From positions 1 through 64,000 of the forward strand of contig NZ_JAKJSO010000014.1 of NCBI RefSeq assembly GCF_050337045.1: a stretch of 64,000 nt of DNA, read 5' to 3'. This DNA is from Photobacterium kagoshimensis (lineage in GTDB: Bacteria; Pseudomonadota; Gammaproteobacteria; Enterobacterales; Vibrionaceae). Below, in pieces: positions 30,776-39,618 of this stretch; positions within the stretch are counted from its first letter, which is position 1, and each line of letters starts with the position of its first letter. The notes below the pieces were generated by a model. It did not search any database. It worked only from the letters and a program-made list of their open reading frames with translations, and had not been told where the DNA came from. A program made the translations under genes and the position numbers.

Positions 30776-31965
30776 GTTGGCGTACGCTAATAAAGTTTGA
30801 GCTGAACGCTATTTTTACCAATCCAGCATTACTGTTTACGGTATTTGGTGGGGTGTTGATTTATTCATTTCTGTACCCGCTGCCGTATTCACAGCAGTTA
30901 CCGCGCGAACAGCTTGTAACGGTTGTTAATCACGATCAAAGCCAGATCAGCCGTGAGTTGATCCGTATGATAGATGCAACACCGCAAGTCAAAGTGCAGC
31001 AATCTGCACGTTCTATTGATGAAGCTAAAACGCAACTTGAAGCTGGTGAGGTGCATGGTTTATTGGTGATCCCTGAGAACTTTAACCGCGACTTATTACT
31101 TGGTAAAAGCCCTGTTCTGGCCTATGCGGGCGATGCATCCTACTTTTTAGTGTATGGCACTATTGTAGAAGGAATGGCAACGGTTGGCGGTACACTCGGC
31201 GCTAAATTGAAAGTGGCACGTATGGTGATGTCGGGTGATAACATCGCCTTAGCTGCTGATCAGTTCTCGGCAATTAAACTCAATACGAAGCCTGTTTTTA
31301 ACCCTTCAATGGGTTACATCAATTACGTTGTGCCTGCTGTCTTTGTGCTGATTTTGCACCAAACATTGCTTATTGCTGTTGCTATGTTAGGCGGTGGTCA
31401 AAACGAATATCGTTTGCAAGGCGGTACGGGGTATTGGTTACGTTACCCAGCATGGAAAATCATCATAGTACGTGGCTTATTGATGATGACGATTTACCTG
31501 CCATTAACCGCGTACTATTTCGGGTATAGCTTTGAATCGTTAGGCATTAGTCGACTGGCGTCAATCGGTGATCTATTGGCAATGACGGTGCCTTTCTTAC
31601 TGGCGGTTATTTTTGCTGGTATGGTGATAGGGCAGTTGATTCCACGCCGTGAATTGGCAACGGTTATCGTGCTTATTAGCTCAATTCCTTTGATTTTCAC
31701 AGCAGGCTTTATTTGGCCACCTTCTGCCATTCCTGATGTGTTAAATCACTTAGCACAAATTGCACCTGCGACGCCCGCTATAAATGGGTTTGTACGTTTG
31801 AATCAAATGGGCGCAACGTTTGAGCAAGTGATTGGCTGGTGGGGACAATTATGGCTACAAGTGGTGGTGTTTGGTTGCCTTGCATCTTGGTTGATGACGC
31901 GCGCGCAAAAAGCGTCTGTTCAGCAACAGGTAGTCGCGACAGTGACTATAGATAACCAGTCATAG
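30772..31965 (+). CDS. ABC-2 type transporter permease, second copy
   Basis: 397 residues. Same layout as the preceding gene: a helix at about 20-38, periplasmic domain starting VTVVNHDQSQISREL, then five to six helices. The two probably form a heterodimer in the membrane, inferred from shared architecture and the ATGA overlap. No Walker motifs, so an ATPase from elsewhere would be needed if the system is ATP-driven. A strong terminator closes the operon. Confidence 0.87.
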   Translation: MSWRTLIKFELNAIFTNPALLFTVFGGVLIYSFLYPLPYSQQLPREQLVTVVNHDQSQISRELIRMIDATPQVKVQQSARSIDEAKTQLEAGEVHGLLVIPENFNRDLLLGKSPVLAYAGDASYFLVYGTIVEGMATVGGTLGAKLKVARMVMSGDNIALAADQFSAIKLNTKPVFNPSMGYINYVVPAVFVLILHQTLLIAVAMLGGGQNEYRLQGGTGYWLRYPAWKIIIVRGLLMMTIYLPLTAYYFGYSFESLGISRLASIGDLLAMTVPFLLAVIFAGMVIGQLIPRRELATVIVLISSIPLIFTAGFIWPPSAIPDVLNHLAQIAPATPAINGFVRLNQMGATFEQVIGWWGQLWLQVVVFGCLASWLMTRAQKASVQQQVVATVTIDNQS

Positions 31966-31983
31966 CGCTGCGTATCGCGTATC

Positions 31984-32046
31984 AAAAAGGCCGCAGTCTT
32001 AATGAATACCATTCTGGGTAAGTCATTAAGATTGCGGCCTTTTTAT
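31984..32046. terminator. Bidirectional terminator after the export operon
   Basis: Long near-perfect stem, AAAAGGCCGCAGTCTTAATGA pairing with TCATTAAGATTGCGGCCTTTT apart from one mismatch, T runs on both strands; serves the convergent creA gene too. Confidence 0.92.
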
Positions 32047-32067
32047 TGATGCTGCTTTTATACTTGG

Positions 32068-32538
32068 CTATGACGCTGGCGTGGCAGGCTGAACATAAGC
32101 CTTCGTGCCCCATAGCGGTACAGTAGACAAGCTATGCTTGAAGCTGCCTTCTGTCTCTTTGGTTGTGTAAGACAAGTAAAGTAATGTTTGGTTCTCGGCA
32201 TCGTAAATGCGTCGAACTTTCATTGATTTGAAGAAGATGCTTTTAGATTGTTTAAACACCACTTCACCAGATTTACTCTTATCAATTCGAGCGAGCATTT
32301 CAGGTGTGATATCACCCGTCTGACGACAAGAAATAGAGCTATCACTTGGGTCGGAAAGGCTTAAATTAGCTTCAACAGAGGCAATATGGCAGGTCACTCC
32401 AGGGATCTTTTCATCATCCAAGTTTGAGATTTTGATGTCTTTCATGGTGAACATACCTAAACTCACATCACCAACTTCATTTTTATCACAGCCGCTTAAT
32501 AAGGTTGCGAGTGCTGCTGCAATTAAAACTTTTTTCAT
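32068..32538 (-). CDS. creA: CreA family lipoprotein
   Basis: 156 residues. Signal peptide with lipobox LSGC (Cys17), then a CreA domain recognised by GDVSLGMFTMKDIKI, PGVTCHIAS, SDSSISCRQTG, and SIFFKSMKVRRIYD. Two domain Cys pairs may form disulfides. CreA is a conserved proteobacterial protein of unknown biochemical role. E. coli CreA has an ordinary signal peptide; the Cys here suggests a lipoprotein. Single gene. Confidence 0.9.
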   Translation of the reverse strand: MKKVLIAAALATLLSGCDKNEVGDVSLGMFTMKDIKISNLDDEKIPGVTCHIASVEANLSLSDPSDSSISCRQTGDITPEMLARIDKSKSGEVVFKQSKSIFFKSMKVRRIYDAENQTLLYLSYTTKETEGSFKHSLSTVPLWGTKAYVQPATPAS

Positions 32539-32659
32539 AGAGTGATCCTCATAGCTATTTTAAGCAAGTAGTTGTATCCATCATACTCGAAGTTTGAATA
32601 GAGACTAAACAGTGAAGCTAAATATTTCAGTTATTTAGTGCGATATAAGCGTAAACAGC

Positions 32660-33703
32660 CTATTTGTTTTCTGTTTTCGTACCTAGTTGCCAGAGCTTTT
32701 CTGCATGACTGCCAATAAACCAGAAGCTCAACGCGAGAATGGCAAAAAAGATGGTCTTATGTGCGGTATCCCAAAAATACTCAAAAAAGCGTGTATAAAG
32801 GTTAATCAACAGGAAAGTCATACCGAAACTACGACACAGGCTATCTGCATAGTGGATACCCATGTAAAGAACGGCTGCACAAATACTGGTTGATAAGATA
32901 GCCCAGTGAATCAGTTCGATTTGCTTCACGCTCGACCATGCGCTGGCACTACTATAATTGCCAAAAATAGACAGTAGCCATAATCCAAATAAGAAAAAGA
33001 GCAGCCCTATAAACTGGGTAGAATCTTTGAGAGGCTGTGAACGGATAAAGCGATGGCATTGCAGGCTCATTAGCGCAATAAAGCCACCAACGATGGTAAA
33101 CCGCATTGGGTGATTCATGCCAAGGAAGTAATCGGAAAAACCTGAAATTTCAGTGGTTTCTAGCTGTATCCAAGCGACAAAGCTTAATAAAGCGAAAATC
33201 CAGATAAGTACAGAAGAAAGTCGAATACCAAGCACAGCATAAATGACGGTGAGTAACAGCAATAATGTGGCATCGTCTACATGTGTAAACATGGTTGTTT
33301 GCCCCAAAATACCAACTGATACCGCACTCATTAATACCCCGAAAAAGAAAATCGCTTCGTTACTGATTGTCTTTGAGGGATGGGTGAATCGTCGTCTTAC
33401 CCCTGCATAATAGCAAAGGGCGGCAATAACCGCTGTGGTGCCACACATGACACTGGCAGGGGCATCGAAAATATTAGCAAGCAGTGCTAGCAGATAGTCA
33501 TCAGCCAACAACACTCCCACCGAGATAATGAAACAGCTGATAGCAATCCAAAAGGAGTACACCGCTAATAAACGCCAGTCAAAGCCTGCCACTTCAATCG
33601 ATTGGGTGAGTTTAGTGGCTTGCTCTGGTGAAATTTGATCCTCGCGTTTCCACTCGTCGATAGCAGAGAGGAGGACTTTAGCTTTGCGTTTATTGAGTTT
33701 CAT
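32660..33703 (-). CDS. DUF2157 family integral membrane protein
   Basis: 347 residues. An 18-50 N-terminal soluble helical region with a Lys-rich start, then about ten membrane helices. The soluble N-terminal part followed by many helices is the DUF2157 layout. Function unknown. GGTAGATATG region precedes the start. Nothing in the neighbours suggests a pathway. Confidence 0.75.
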   Translation of the reverse strand: MKLNKRKAKVLLSAIDEWKREDQISPEQATKLTQSIEVAGFDWRLLAVYSFWIAISCFIISVGVLLADDYLLALLANIFDAPASVMCGTTAVIAALCYYAGVRRRFTHPSKTISNEAIFFFGVLMSAVSVGILGQTTMFTHVDDATLLLLLTVIYAVLGIRLSSVLIWIFALLSFVAWIQLETTEISGFSDYFLGMNHPMRFTIVGGFIALMSLQCHRFIRSQPLKDSTQFIGLLFFLFGLWLLSIFGNYSSASAWSSVKQIELIHWAILSTSICAAVLYMGIHYADSLCRSFGMTFLLINLYTRFFEYFWDTAHKTIFFAILALSFWFIGSHAEKLWQLGTKTENK

Positions 33704-33820
33704 ATCTACCTATCAAAGCATCAGACGATAAACTTGCAGTTACCGTCTTGTCGTCAGTATATTGTGACTAAATGATGCCGTGAGAAACAGCGCATTGCAA
33801 CAAATAAAAAATGATGTTTT

Positions 33821-34312
33821 TTATTTCTCATCGCCTTCAGGAATGTCTTCAGGCATAAATGTCAGGATATGTTGGTCAGATGTGAGTGTTAGTGTGTCAT
33901 TCTCTAATGAAACGGTATTATCTTTTTGCAGTGAGGTTGTTACGAGCGCTTCAAGCGTCGCTTGATCATCTTGAATACACGCCATTTTGGTGGAGCCCAT
34001 CGCGGTGACCTTCAGGTTATTCTCCGTTAGCTCTATTTGGCCAAAAAAGCGATTGCAGCCGCTAAAGCCAGCGATTTTAAGATCTGAATCAATCGCCATA
34101 TTGGGGGTAATACGCGGTTCGGTGGTTTGCAGGTCTTTACCGTCGACTTTAGTCAGTACCCAGCTTTGTTTGAGGTCATCTTGGGTGAAGCCGACTTGGG
34201 CTTTTTTCTCACAGCCCGATATACCAATAATAACGAAAATTATAGGCAAGATAACCTTACTTGAATGCGTAAAGATAGCCTTGTATTTTGAGGTTTTTTC
34301 TAGACCAAACAT
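33821..34312 (-). CDS. META domain lipoprotein (HslJ-like)
   Basis: 163 residues. N-terminal positively charged region, hydrophobic segment and lipobox ISGC (about Cys34), so the signal region is longer than normal; a later start is possible. The META domain follows: SWVLTKVDG, then IAGFSGCNRFFGQ, then the MGSTKMAC motif and a C-terminal TLTLTSDQHILTF strand. HslJ-type META proteins are heat-shock or novobiocin-tolerance linked in E. coli and are small outer-membrane-side proteins. Single gene. Confidence 0.85.
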   Translation of the reverse strand: MFGLEKTSKYKAIFTHSSKVILPIIFVIIGISGCEKKAQVGFTQDDLKQSWVLTKVDGKDLQTTEPRITPNMAIDSDLKIAGFSGCNRFFGQIELTENNLKVTAMGSTKMACIQDDQATLEALVTTSLQKDNTVSLENDTLTLTSDQHILTFMPEDIPEGDEK

Positions 34313-34400
34313 TGTACATACTCTCTATTATTAAACCTAGTTGAAGCATAGACCAAAACCAGTCAAATGAGTGTAAGTACTTGATGTAATGGAGCGACGA

Positions 34401-34742
34401 TTAACTTACGCCACGGCCAAAAAAGTTGATCTCACCTTGGCGAGAGCGAAAGCCTGCATCTTTGTCTGCTTGGTACTGATGCATCGCCGATTCCGCTTCG
34501 CAATAGCTTTGATTGTTATTAAAGACTTCTCGTGCCGCATCAATAACACGTTCCGCATCACGACGTGCGTCTGGCTCTGCTGAGCTATTACTAAATACCA
34601 TTTGCTTAGTAACGATCAATTTCTCTAGTGCCTTCATGCAAATTATTTCGTTGTCAGGTAGCGCCTTTACAGGAGAAGAGGCGAGCGCTGAGCTTGAAGA
34701 GCAGAGTAGCAAAAGGAAGAAAATATGACGGCTAAAAGACAT
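34401..34742 (-). CDS. Small exported protein of unknown function
   Basis: 113 residues from ATG 34742; GTG 34751 would add three residues. Signal peptide of about 20 residues ending ALA, then a helical, Glu/Asp/Ala-rich domain with Cys residues in NEIICMKAL and QSYCEAES that could pair in the periplasm. No family recognised. No good ribosome site is visible for either start. Confidence 0.6.
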   Translation of the reverse strand: MSFSRHIFFLLLLCSSSSALASSPVKALPDNEIICMKALEKLIVTKQMVFSNSSAEPDARRDAERVIDAAREVFNNNQSYCEAESAMHQYQADKDAGFRSRQGEINFFGRGVS

Positions 34743-34858
34743 AATGAACACTGTTTTAGTAAAGGTGCACGCATTATAGTGGATGCATCATTCTAAGCCA
34801 AACGACTTTGTGATCTTTTTAACTAAAAAGTAAACGTTTAGTTTGTTTTATCTGCTAT

Positions 34859-35170
34859 TTAGTCAACTTTAATGGGAAGGTTTGATAAGCAACTTCTACA
34901 AAGGCAGTTAACGCTTTTAATACTACTGGTGTCTCTTTGGGTAATTTCATAGCACCAACAATGACTTTCACCCGCTGTAATTTCGCAATAGGCGGGCTGA
35001 CCACATAATTGGCAAGTATGTGTCGTGTTGATACGCTGAACTTGAGCCATTTTTTCATCACGTTGTTCATCCGTTAAATGACGCCATTGTTGAATTTCAG
35101 TTATCGTTCGATGGCATCCAATACAGATACCGTCATTACTTTTACATATCCCAATACACGGCGTTTTCAT
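34859..35170 (-). CDS. Cysteine-rich DUF1289 + CWC domain protein
   Basis: 103 residues from ATG 35170 (MKTPCIGICK), chosen because the DUF1289 signature starts there; the open frame runs on upstream to 35413 but is unrelated sequence. DUF1289 part: PCIGICKSNDGICIGCHRT-like with four Cys, then EIQQWRHLTDEQRDE. C-terminal part: CQLCG...CWCYEI...NCLCRSCL, matching the cysteine-rich CWC family. Nine or more cysteines suggest metal or Fe-S binding. Function unknown. Confidence 0.82.
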   Translation of the reverse strand: MKTPCIGICKSNDGICIGCHRTITEIQQWRHLTDEQRDEKMAQVQRINTTHTCQLCGQPAYCEITAGESHCWCYEITQRDTSSIKSVNCLCRSCLSNLPIKVD

Positions 35171-35336
35171 AGTACAGCTCTTAAGGCAATGGTTATGGCG
35201 GTAAATAGTAGCGAGATTGTATCTGGAGTCAATCTCGAGAGAGTATCTCCTGCCATACTTAGAGGGGCTGGTGGAGCAAGTGGTTAGATGAGTAGTGAAA
35301 TGCAACTCAAAGAGTAGAGTGAAGAAGGGGTGAGCG

Positions 35337-35879
35337 ATGACATTAAGGTGGCAAATACCCACATGGTCTGTGGTTGCAACGGGCTTATTGATGAATATTG
35401 TATCGGCACTCATGACAAATTTTTACATTGAGGACGAAGTGCAAGCGGCAAACGTATTAATTCAGCAGCAGATCAGCAACGATAAATTAATAGCGCTAAC
35501 CTGGCAGCAAGTCGAAGCCATTGATCGAAAACGTGAACACCTAGTAACGCTGATGGTTATAAGTGAAGCAAATCATCATCATATTTCGCCCTATTTAGCT
35601 CAATTTGTTATTGATGATATTCAAGCCTGGCTAGGAGAGCCCGTAGATAAAATAACCAAAGAAGCATTGCCTAATATAATGGAAAAGCTAACTAATCTTC
35701 AATCATCACAACGCGATAAAATAAATCAACTTTATATTGATAACTTAGCATTAATTGATTACCAAGTTGATAAAGCAAAAAATATTTCCATGTTGAAAAG
35801 CTTAGCGTTATTTTTACAAATAATAGGTTTAGGCTTAGTGCTTGCGAGAGATTTAAATCGAAAGGATTATGATAAATAA
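35337..35879 (+). CDS. Two-helix membrane protein, unknown
   Basis: 180 residues. Helix at about 10-28, a helical 110-residue region rich in Gln, Asp, Ile and Lys with a HHH stretch, and a second helix at about 152-170 ending in a basic tail. GAAGAAGGGG lies 6-8 nt before the ATG. No family recognised. Base composition falls (very A/T-rich second half) compared with neighbours. Confidence 0.65.
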   Translation: MTLRWQIPTWSVVATGLLMNIVSALMTNFYIEDEVQAANVLIQQQISNDKLIALTWQQVEAIDRKREHLVTLMVISEANHHHISPYLAQFVIDDIQAWLGEPVDKITKEALPNIMEKLTNLQSSQRDKINQLYIDNLALIDYQVDKAKNISMLKSLALFLQIIGLGLVLARDLNRKDYDK

Positions 35880-35914
35880 GCCCCTGTTTAATGTTATAAA
35901 CAGGGGCAATTTTG
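35880..35914. terminator. Bidirectional terminator
   Basis: Stem GCCCCTGTTTA/TAAACAGGGGC around 35880-35907 with T-rich flanks on both strands, between two convergent genes. Confidence 0.82.
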
Positions 35915-36223
35915 CTATTTATTAGTAGAGTGGAAAGCGAAACGAGATGATTTTTTACCGCTTTCTGTTGTTGCATGGTATTTAATTGAACGCGAGCTTT
36001 CTAATGTTAATGGAATAAATACACGGCCACGTTCATCGGTTGTGTATGAATCTTTCTGCTGTGGTACATTCGCGACGGAGACCTTGGCATTAGCCGCAGG
36101 TTGGCCATTTTCAGTAATGGTCACCCATGCACCATTGTGGGTATCTGCAACTCTGATATCAGCAAAAGCAGACGAAGACATCAAAAGTACAGCAGTTGCA
36201 GCGATTACTTTTAAGCTAGACAT
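35915..36223 (-). CDS. Small exported protein with Ig-like/regulatory beta fold
   Basis: 102 residues. Signal peptide of about 21 residues ending AFA, then a beta-rich domain with VADTHNGAWVTITENGQPAANAKVSVAN and TTDERGRVFIPL, the pattern seen in carboxypeptidase-regulatory or transthyretin-like folds. A full domain of about 75 residues. No partner gene visible. Function unknown. Confidence 0.65.
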   Translation of the reverse strand: MSSLKVIAATAVLLMSSSAFADIRVADTHNGAWVTITENGQPAANAKVSVANVPQQKDSYTTDERGRVFIPLTLESSRSIKYHATTESGKKSSRFAFHSTNK

Positions 36224-36797
36224 AATTTTACCTCATCCATTGTTGGTGTTTTCTTGTTGTTTTGTGGAACTTCACAATCAACATATAAGACCGATATCTT
36301 TTACGATTTATTGCAAAATTCCATGCTTATTTATCAAAAGCTATATATTCAGTGGCTTACTACCGTTTGCAAATATAAAAAATTAAATGTACAACAAGCT
36401 AGATCTTTATGTTGAATAAACTGTTCAATTATTGTTTTGGCTTTCACTTTTACATTCACTGAGTATTAACGCGTTAAGACCTTGTTTAGATCATAAGGAG
36501 CACTAATTAACAAGAGTATAGGTGAATGGGGGGCACGGGTTATAACTCTTAGTTTGCTATTTATTCTCGCTAATAATAAAGATATCAATAGTGGGTTTGG
36601 TTAGCTTGAACAAAGAGGCGCTTAGTTTGATAACGAGACAAGGTTGCCCGAATACAACATGTTTGGATTTGGTATTAACTTGTTATTATTTAATGAATTG
36701 CAGTTGATCTTCTATGCTTTTGTTGTCATCTTCGAAGAACCCTAGCAATCAAAAAATTGTTAGTGGCGGTTATGTAGAATGACAAGGAAGCGAAGTA
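36224..36797. other. Intergenic region
   Basis: About 570 bp, A/T-rich, holding promoters for the exported protein (minus) and the GNAT gene (plus). An imperfect dyad TTGAA-N7-TTCAA lies near 36411-36428. No gene seen. Confidence 0.5.
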
Positions 36798-37289
36798 ATG
36801 ATTGAAGTGAGACCAACGGAACAGACAGACATAGAGCAAATTCGCAATTTGTATGCCGGAGCGAAAGCACAAGCGGGAACTTTACAACTCCCACTTCCTT
36901 CACTGGCGATGTGGCAAAAACGCCTGACAGATATGCCGAATAATGTTCATAGCTTAGTCGCAGAATTAGATGGCCGTATCGTTGGTCAACTGGGGATGAT
37001 GGTAGAGGAAAATCCCCGTCGTAAACACGTGGCGAGTGTGGGGATGGCAGTGCATGATGATTTTCAGGGGCAAGGGGTGGGTTCGACAATTCTTGCGGCA
37101 GCGGTAGACTTGGCAGAGAACTGGCTGAATATTCGCAGAATTGAGCTGACAGTATATACCGATAATGAAGCGGGCATCGCACTTTACAAAAAACTAGGTT
37201 TTGTTGAAGAGGGGCTTGCGACTCAATTCGCATTCCGAAATGGCGAGTACGTTGATGCGCTTTACATGGCAAAGGTTAAGCGTATTTAA
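36798..37289 (+). CDS. GNAT family N-acetyltransferase
   Basis: 163 residues. Acetyl-CoA binding signature in VGMAVHDDFQGQGVGSTIL (about 77-95, with the Q/R-x-x-G-x-G/A core as QGQGVG), then the IRRIELTVYTDNEAGIALYKKLGFVEEG segment typical of motif B. Resembles YhhY-type amino-acid/small-molecule acetyltransferases, but substrate is not assignable. AGGAAGCG precedes the ATG. Confidence 0.85.
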   Translation: MIEVRPTEQTDIEQIRNLYAGAKAQAGTLQLPLPSLAMWQKRLTDMPNNVHSLVAELDGRIVGQLGMMVEENPRRKHVASVGMAVHDDFQGQGVGSTILAAAVDLAENWLNIRRIELTVYTDNEAGIALYKKLGFVEEGLATQFAFRNGEYVDALYMAKVKRI

Positions 37290-37303
37290 CCATCATCGCT
37301 GAG

Positions 37304-37330
37304 TGTGGTACCACATAGCAGGTGCCACAT
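37304..37330. terminator. Hairpin between convergent GNAT genes
   Basis: TGTGGTACC/GGTGCCACA, 9-bp stem with one mismatch and an 8-nt spacer. T tract is poor (AATTTT), so termination is only probable. Confidence 0.4.
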
Positions 37331-37345
37331 AATTTTGATGCAGTA

Positions 37346-37900
37346 TTAAGTCGCGCTGCATGTCATTTCATCTGCGGTTTTCATTTCGTAATAATCGAGA
37401 TCTTCGGTTAATCGGTTTACCCTGAGCGCGCCATTTTTCCTCATCACATGTTTCATGCCTATTTTTTTCATGACTTTGCCAGGTGCAGCTTCACGGCTTA
37501 AATGGCGCGAATATATTTTCTCTAATTCTAATTTCTTAAAGGCAAAATCAACTATTCGTTGAGCCGATTCGGTGCAATATCCTTTCCCCCAAAAAGGTAC
37601 CCCAATCCAGTAGCCAAGCTGTGCGGTATGGTTATTAATATTATGCAGTCCGACACATCCAATAAGTTGGTGATTCGATTTAAGGGTAATGGCGTAAATG
37701 GCCGATTGCTGACTATGCCAACCAGCGACATGTTTACCGATCCATTGTCCAGCCATGCCATCATCGTAAGGGTGGGGGACATTAATCGTCCCATTAGCGA
37801 TAAGGGGATCGCCCGCAAGCTTTTGGACTGTTAAAGCATCGGATAACTGGAATGGGCGCAAAATAAGGCGCTCGGTGGTTAATAGCGGCTGCTGCTTCAT
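37346..37900 (-). CDS. GNAT acetyltransferase, RimJ-like
   Basis: 184 residues. Starts with TTERLILRPFQLSDA, the RimJ/RimL signature; later IGCVGLHNINNHTAQLGYWIGVPFWGKGYCTESAQRIVDFAF gives the acetyl-CoA loop (GKGYCTE). Probably acetylates a small molecule or protein N-terminus; substrate unknown. Convergent with the preceding acetyltransferase. Confidence 0.85.
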   Translation of the reverse strand: MKQQPLLTTERLILRPFQLSDALTVQKLAGDPLIANGTINVPHPYDDGMAGQWIGKHVAGWHSQQSAIYAITLKSNHQLIGCVGLHNINNHTAQLGYWIGVPFWGKGYCTESAQRIVDFAFKKLELEKIYSRHLSREAAPGKVMKKIGMKHVMRKNGALRVNRLTEDLDYYEMKTADEMTCSAT

Positions 37901-38187
37901 TAAAGAACTACCTTTCTGGGCTGAAAAAACATCAATGCAGTGTGTTGGGTGGTATGACTTGATTAAATCTTGTTCAACGAAGGATTCACACCGACTAGAT
38001 CAAAAATATGACTAATAACATAGCTGTCTACAGGTTAGAAATAAGAGGTGACAAGCCGATGACAGTGCAGCAAGGGAAGGTAAAGGGAAGGCAAATAGAG
38101 TGATATGGCTTTTATGCAGCCAAATTTACGCACTGGTGTCGCTGACATTGGTGCCATTTAATAAATGGGTAAGCTAATCGTTGTTCT

Positions 38188-38631
38188 TCATACCTGCCAT
38201 TTGGCTTCGCCGTGCTTGGCAAGTGTTTGTAGTGCTTTTTTAAGTTCTTGCTCAAGTACAAATTTGATGAGCCAGCCTGTGCCCTCGACCTTTGGCGTAA
38301 ACATTATCCGGTAATGAATCAAGCTCTGCTTGGCATTCACACTTTGGATTTGGATCCAGCTGCCGTGTTCTTTAACTGGCCCACCTTGAATTATTTTATA
38401 GTGGAGGTGTTCATTTTCTTTGTAGTCTAGGATTTGCTCTTGATAGGTAAAAGGGCCTGTTGATACTTCGCGTACAGCACCAATACCATTCGATGTTGGG
38501 TTTCCTTTTTTGATCAGAGAGAAGTTAGCACGAAAGAATCGATCGAGGTTTTCATGATCAGCGAGTAGATCAAACAGGACTTTACGTGGGACTTTTGCCT
38601 TTTGTTCCAAGGTGATCTGATGAACACTCAT
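38188..38631 (-). CDS. SRPBCC (START-like) superfamily protein
   Basis: 147 residues. Polyketide-cyclase/START-like fold: an initial strand QITLEQKAKVPRKVLFDLLADHENLDRFF typical of the family, central strands, and a long C-terminal helix. Cytoplasmic. Ligand unknown. GGAGTGAGTTATG provides a good ribosome site. Confidence 0.8.
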   Translation of the reverse strand: MSVHQITLEQKAKVPRKVLFDLLADHENLDRFFRANFSLIKKGNPTSNGIGAVREVSTGPFTYQEQILDYKENEHLHYKIIQGGPVKEHGSWIQIQSVNAKQSLIHYRIMFTPKVEGTGWLIKFVLEQELKKALQTLAKHGEAKWQV

Positions 38632-39369
38632 AACTCACTCCTTTCATTAGCGGCCTATCAATGTTGCTATTGCTCAGAAGAAAGTGAATAGATAGGAAAA
38701 TCCTTCTTTTATGTAGCTCTCCTAGAGCGCGGTAGCATCTAAATATCCATCATAAGTGTTGTATTGAAACTTTATACTGTCAAGGTTTAGAAAAAGTCGC
38801 TCATATCTGGTTTCACCAAGATTAGCAGGAATGCAAATGGAGCCTTGTTTGTTTTTTGAGCGTTAAAATAGGTTTTTATGCCGCTTTGGTATCCTGAGTT
38901 TACGCAAACGATTAAACAATATACAACATAGACTTACAGCCGTGTTTTGAACTACTTTTGCTAAGGTAAGATAAAAAAGATTGCTGTTTATCACATAAAT
39001 TATTGCTAGATAAGGTTGCAACATGATAAAAAGCACCTTATATTAAATCGTATAAGTGTTAAACAGAGGTTGTAAAGTAAGTCGTAGGCGATATCCATTC
39101 ATATTAATTCCTTCGAAATTCCTCCGTTACATTTATCGTTCTTTAACCCTCAGTATTGAATAAAACAAAACACTCAGTAGTTATTAACTAGCTGTCTGTT
39201 CTTATTGTTTAATGTGTTTAATACCTCAAGGGAAGCAAATGACGTTGTATTTATCCAATACGTAATATGTTTGTAATATTTACCTGCGTATAGTACAGCG
39301 AGTTAAGTGAGTAACCGGTATAAAGTTGTAATACCACCTACTCATAGTATTTATGAAGAGAGGTGCAAG
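38632..39369. other. Long intergenic region (about 740 bp)
   Basis: A/T-rich and without a recognisable gene apart from the mini-ORF that follows. No strong terminator or repeat stands out. A promoter for the mini-ORF and hairpins downstream is likely somewhere in the last 150 bp. Confidence 0.5.
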
Positions 39370-39444
39370 ATGAGAAATAGAAGCCGCAGACAATGGTTCT
39401 ACCATCAATCACAAACAACAAGCGCTAAAAACAGCGCGAAGTAA
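39370..39444 (+). CDS. Candidate 24-residue basic peptide ORF
   Basis: ATG 39370 to TAA 39444, with AGAGGTG spaced 5 nt before the start, a strong ribosome site. The peptide MRNRSRRQWFYHQSQTTSAK plus NSAK is very basic and aromatic in the middle. Followed at once by two hairpins. It could be a small protein or a leader peptide. Evidence is the ribosome site and placement only. Confidence 0.4.
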   Translation: MRNRSRRQWFYHQSQTTSAKNSAK

Positions 39445-39449
39445 GAAAA

Positions 39450-39533
39450 AATCTGACATCTTATCAACCACATAGGTTTCCTTATGTCAGATTATCTGTT
39501 TAGCCAGAAACATTAGAAATATGTTTCTGGCTA
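39450..39533. repeat. Two consecutive inverted repeats after the mini-ORF
   Basis: First stem AATCTGACAT/ATGTCAGATT (39450-39459/39484-39493), second stem TAGCCAGAAACAT/ATGTTTCTGGCTA (39501-39513/39521-39533, perfect 13 bp). Neither is followed by a clean T run on the plus strand, so a termination, attenuation or RNA-stability role is open. Confidence 0.65.
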
Positions 39534-39618
39534 ATAAAAATCCCTAATTACACCTGAAGTCATCACTATTTACTAATAACCTTTTATTTATCATTGGTAA
39601 GTAAACGTTTGCTTAACT

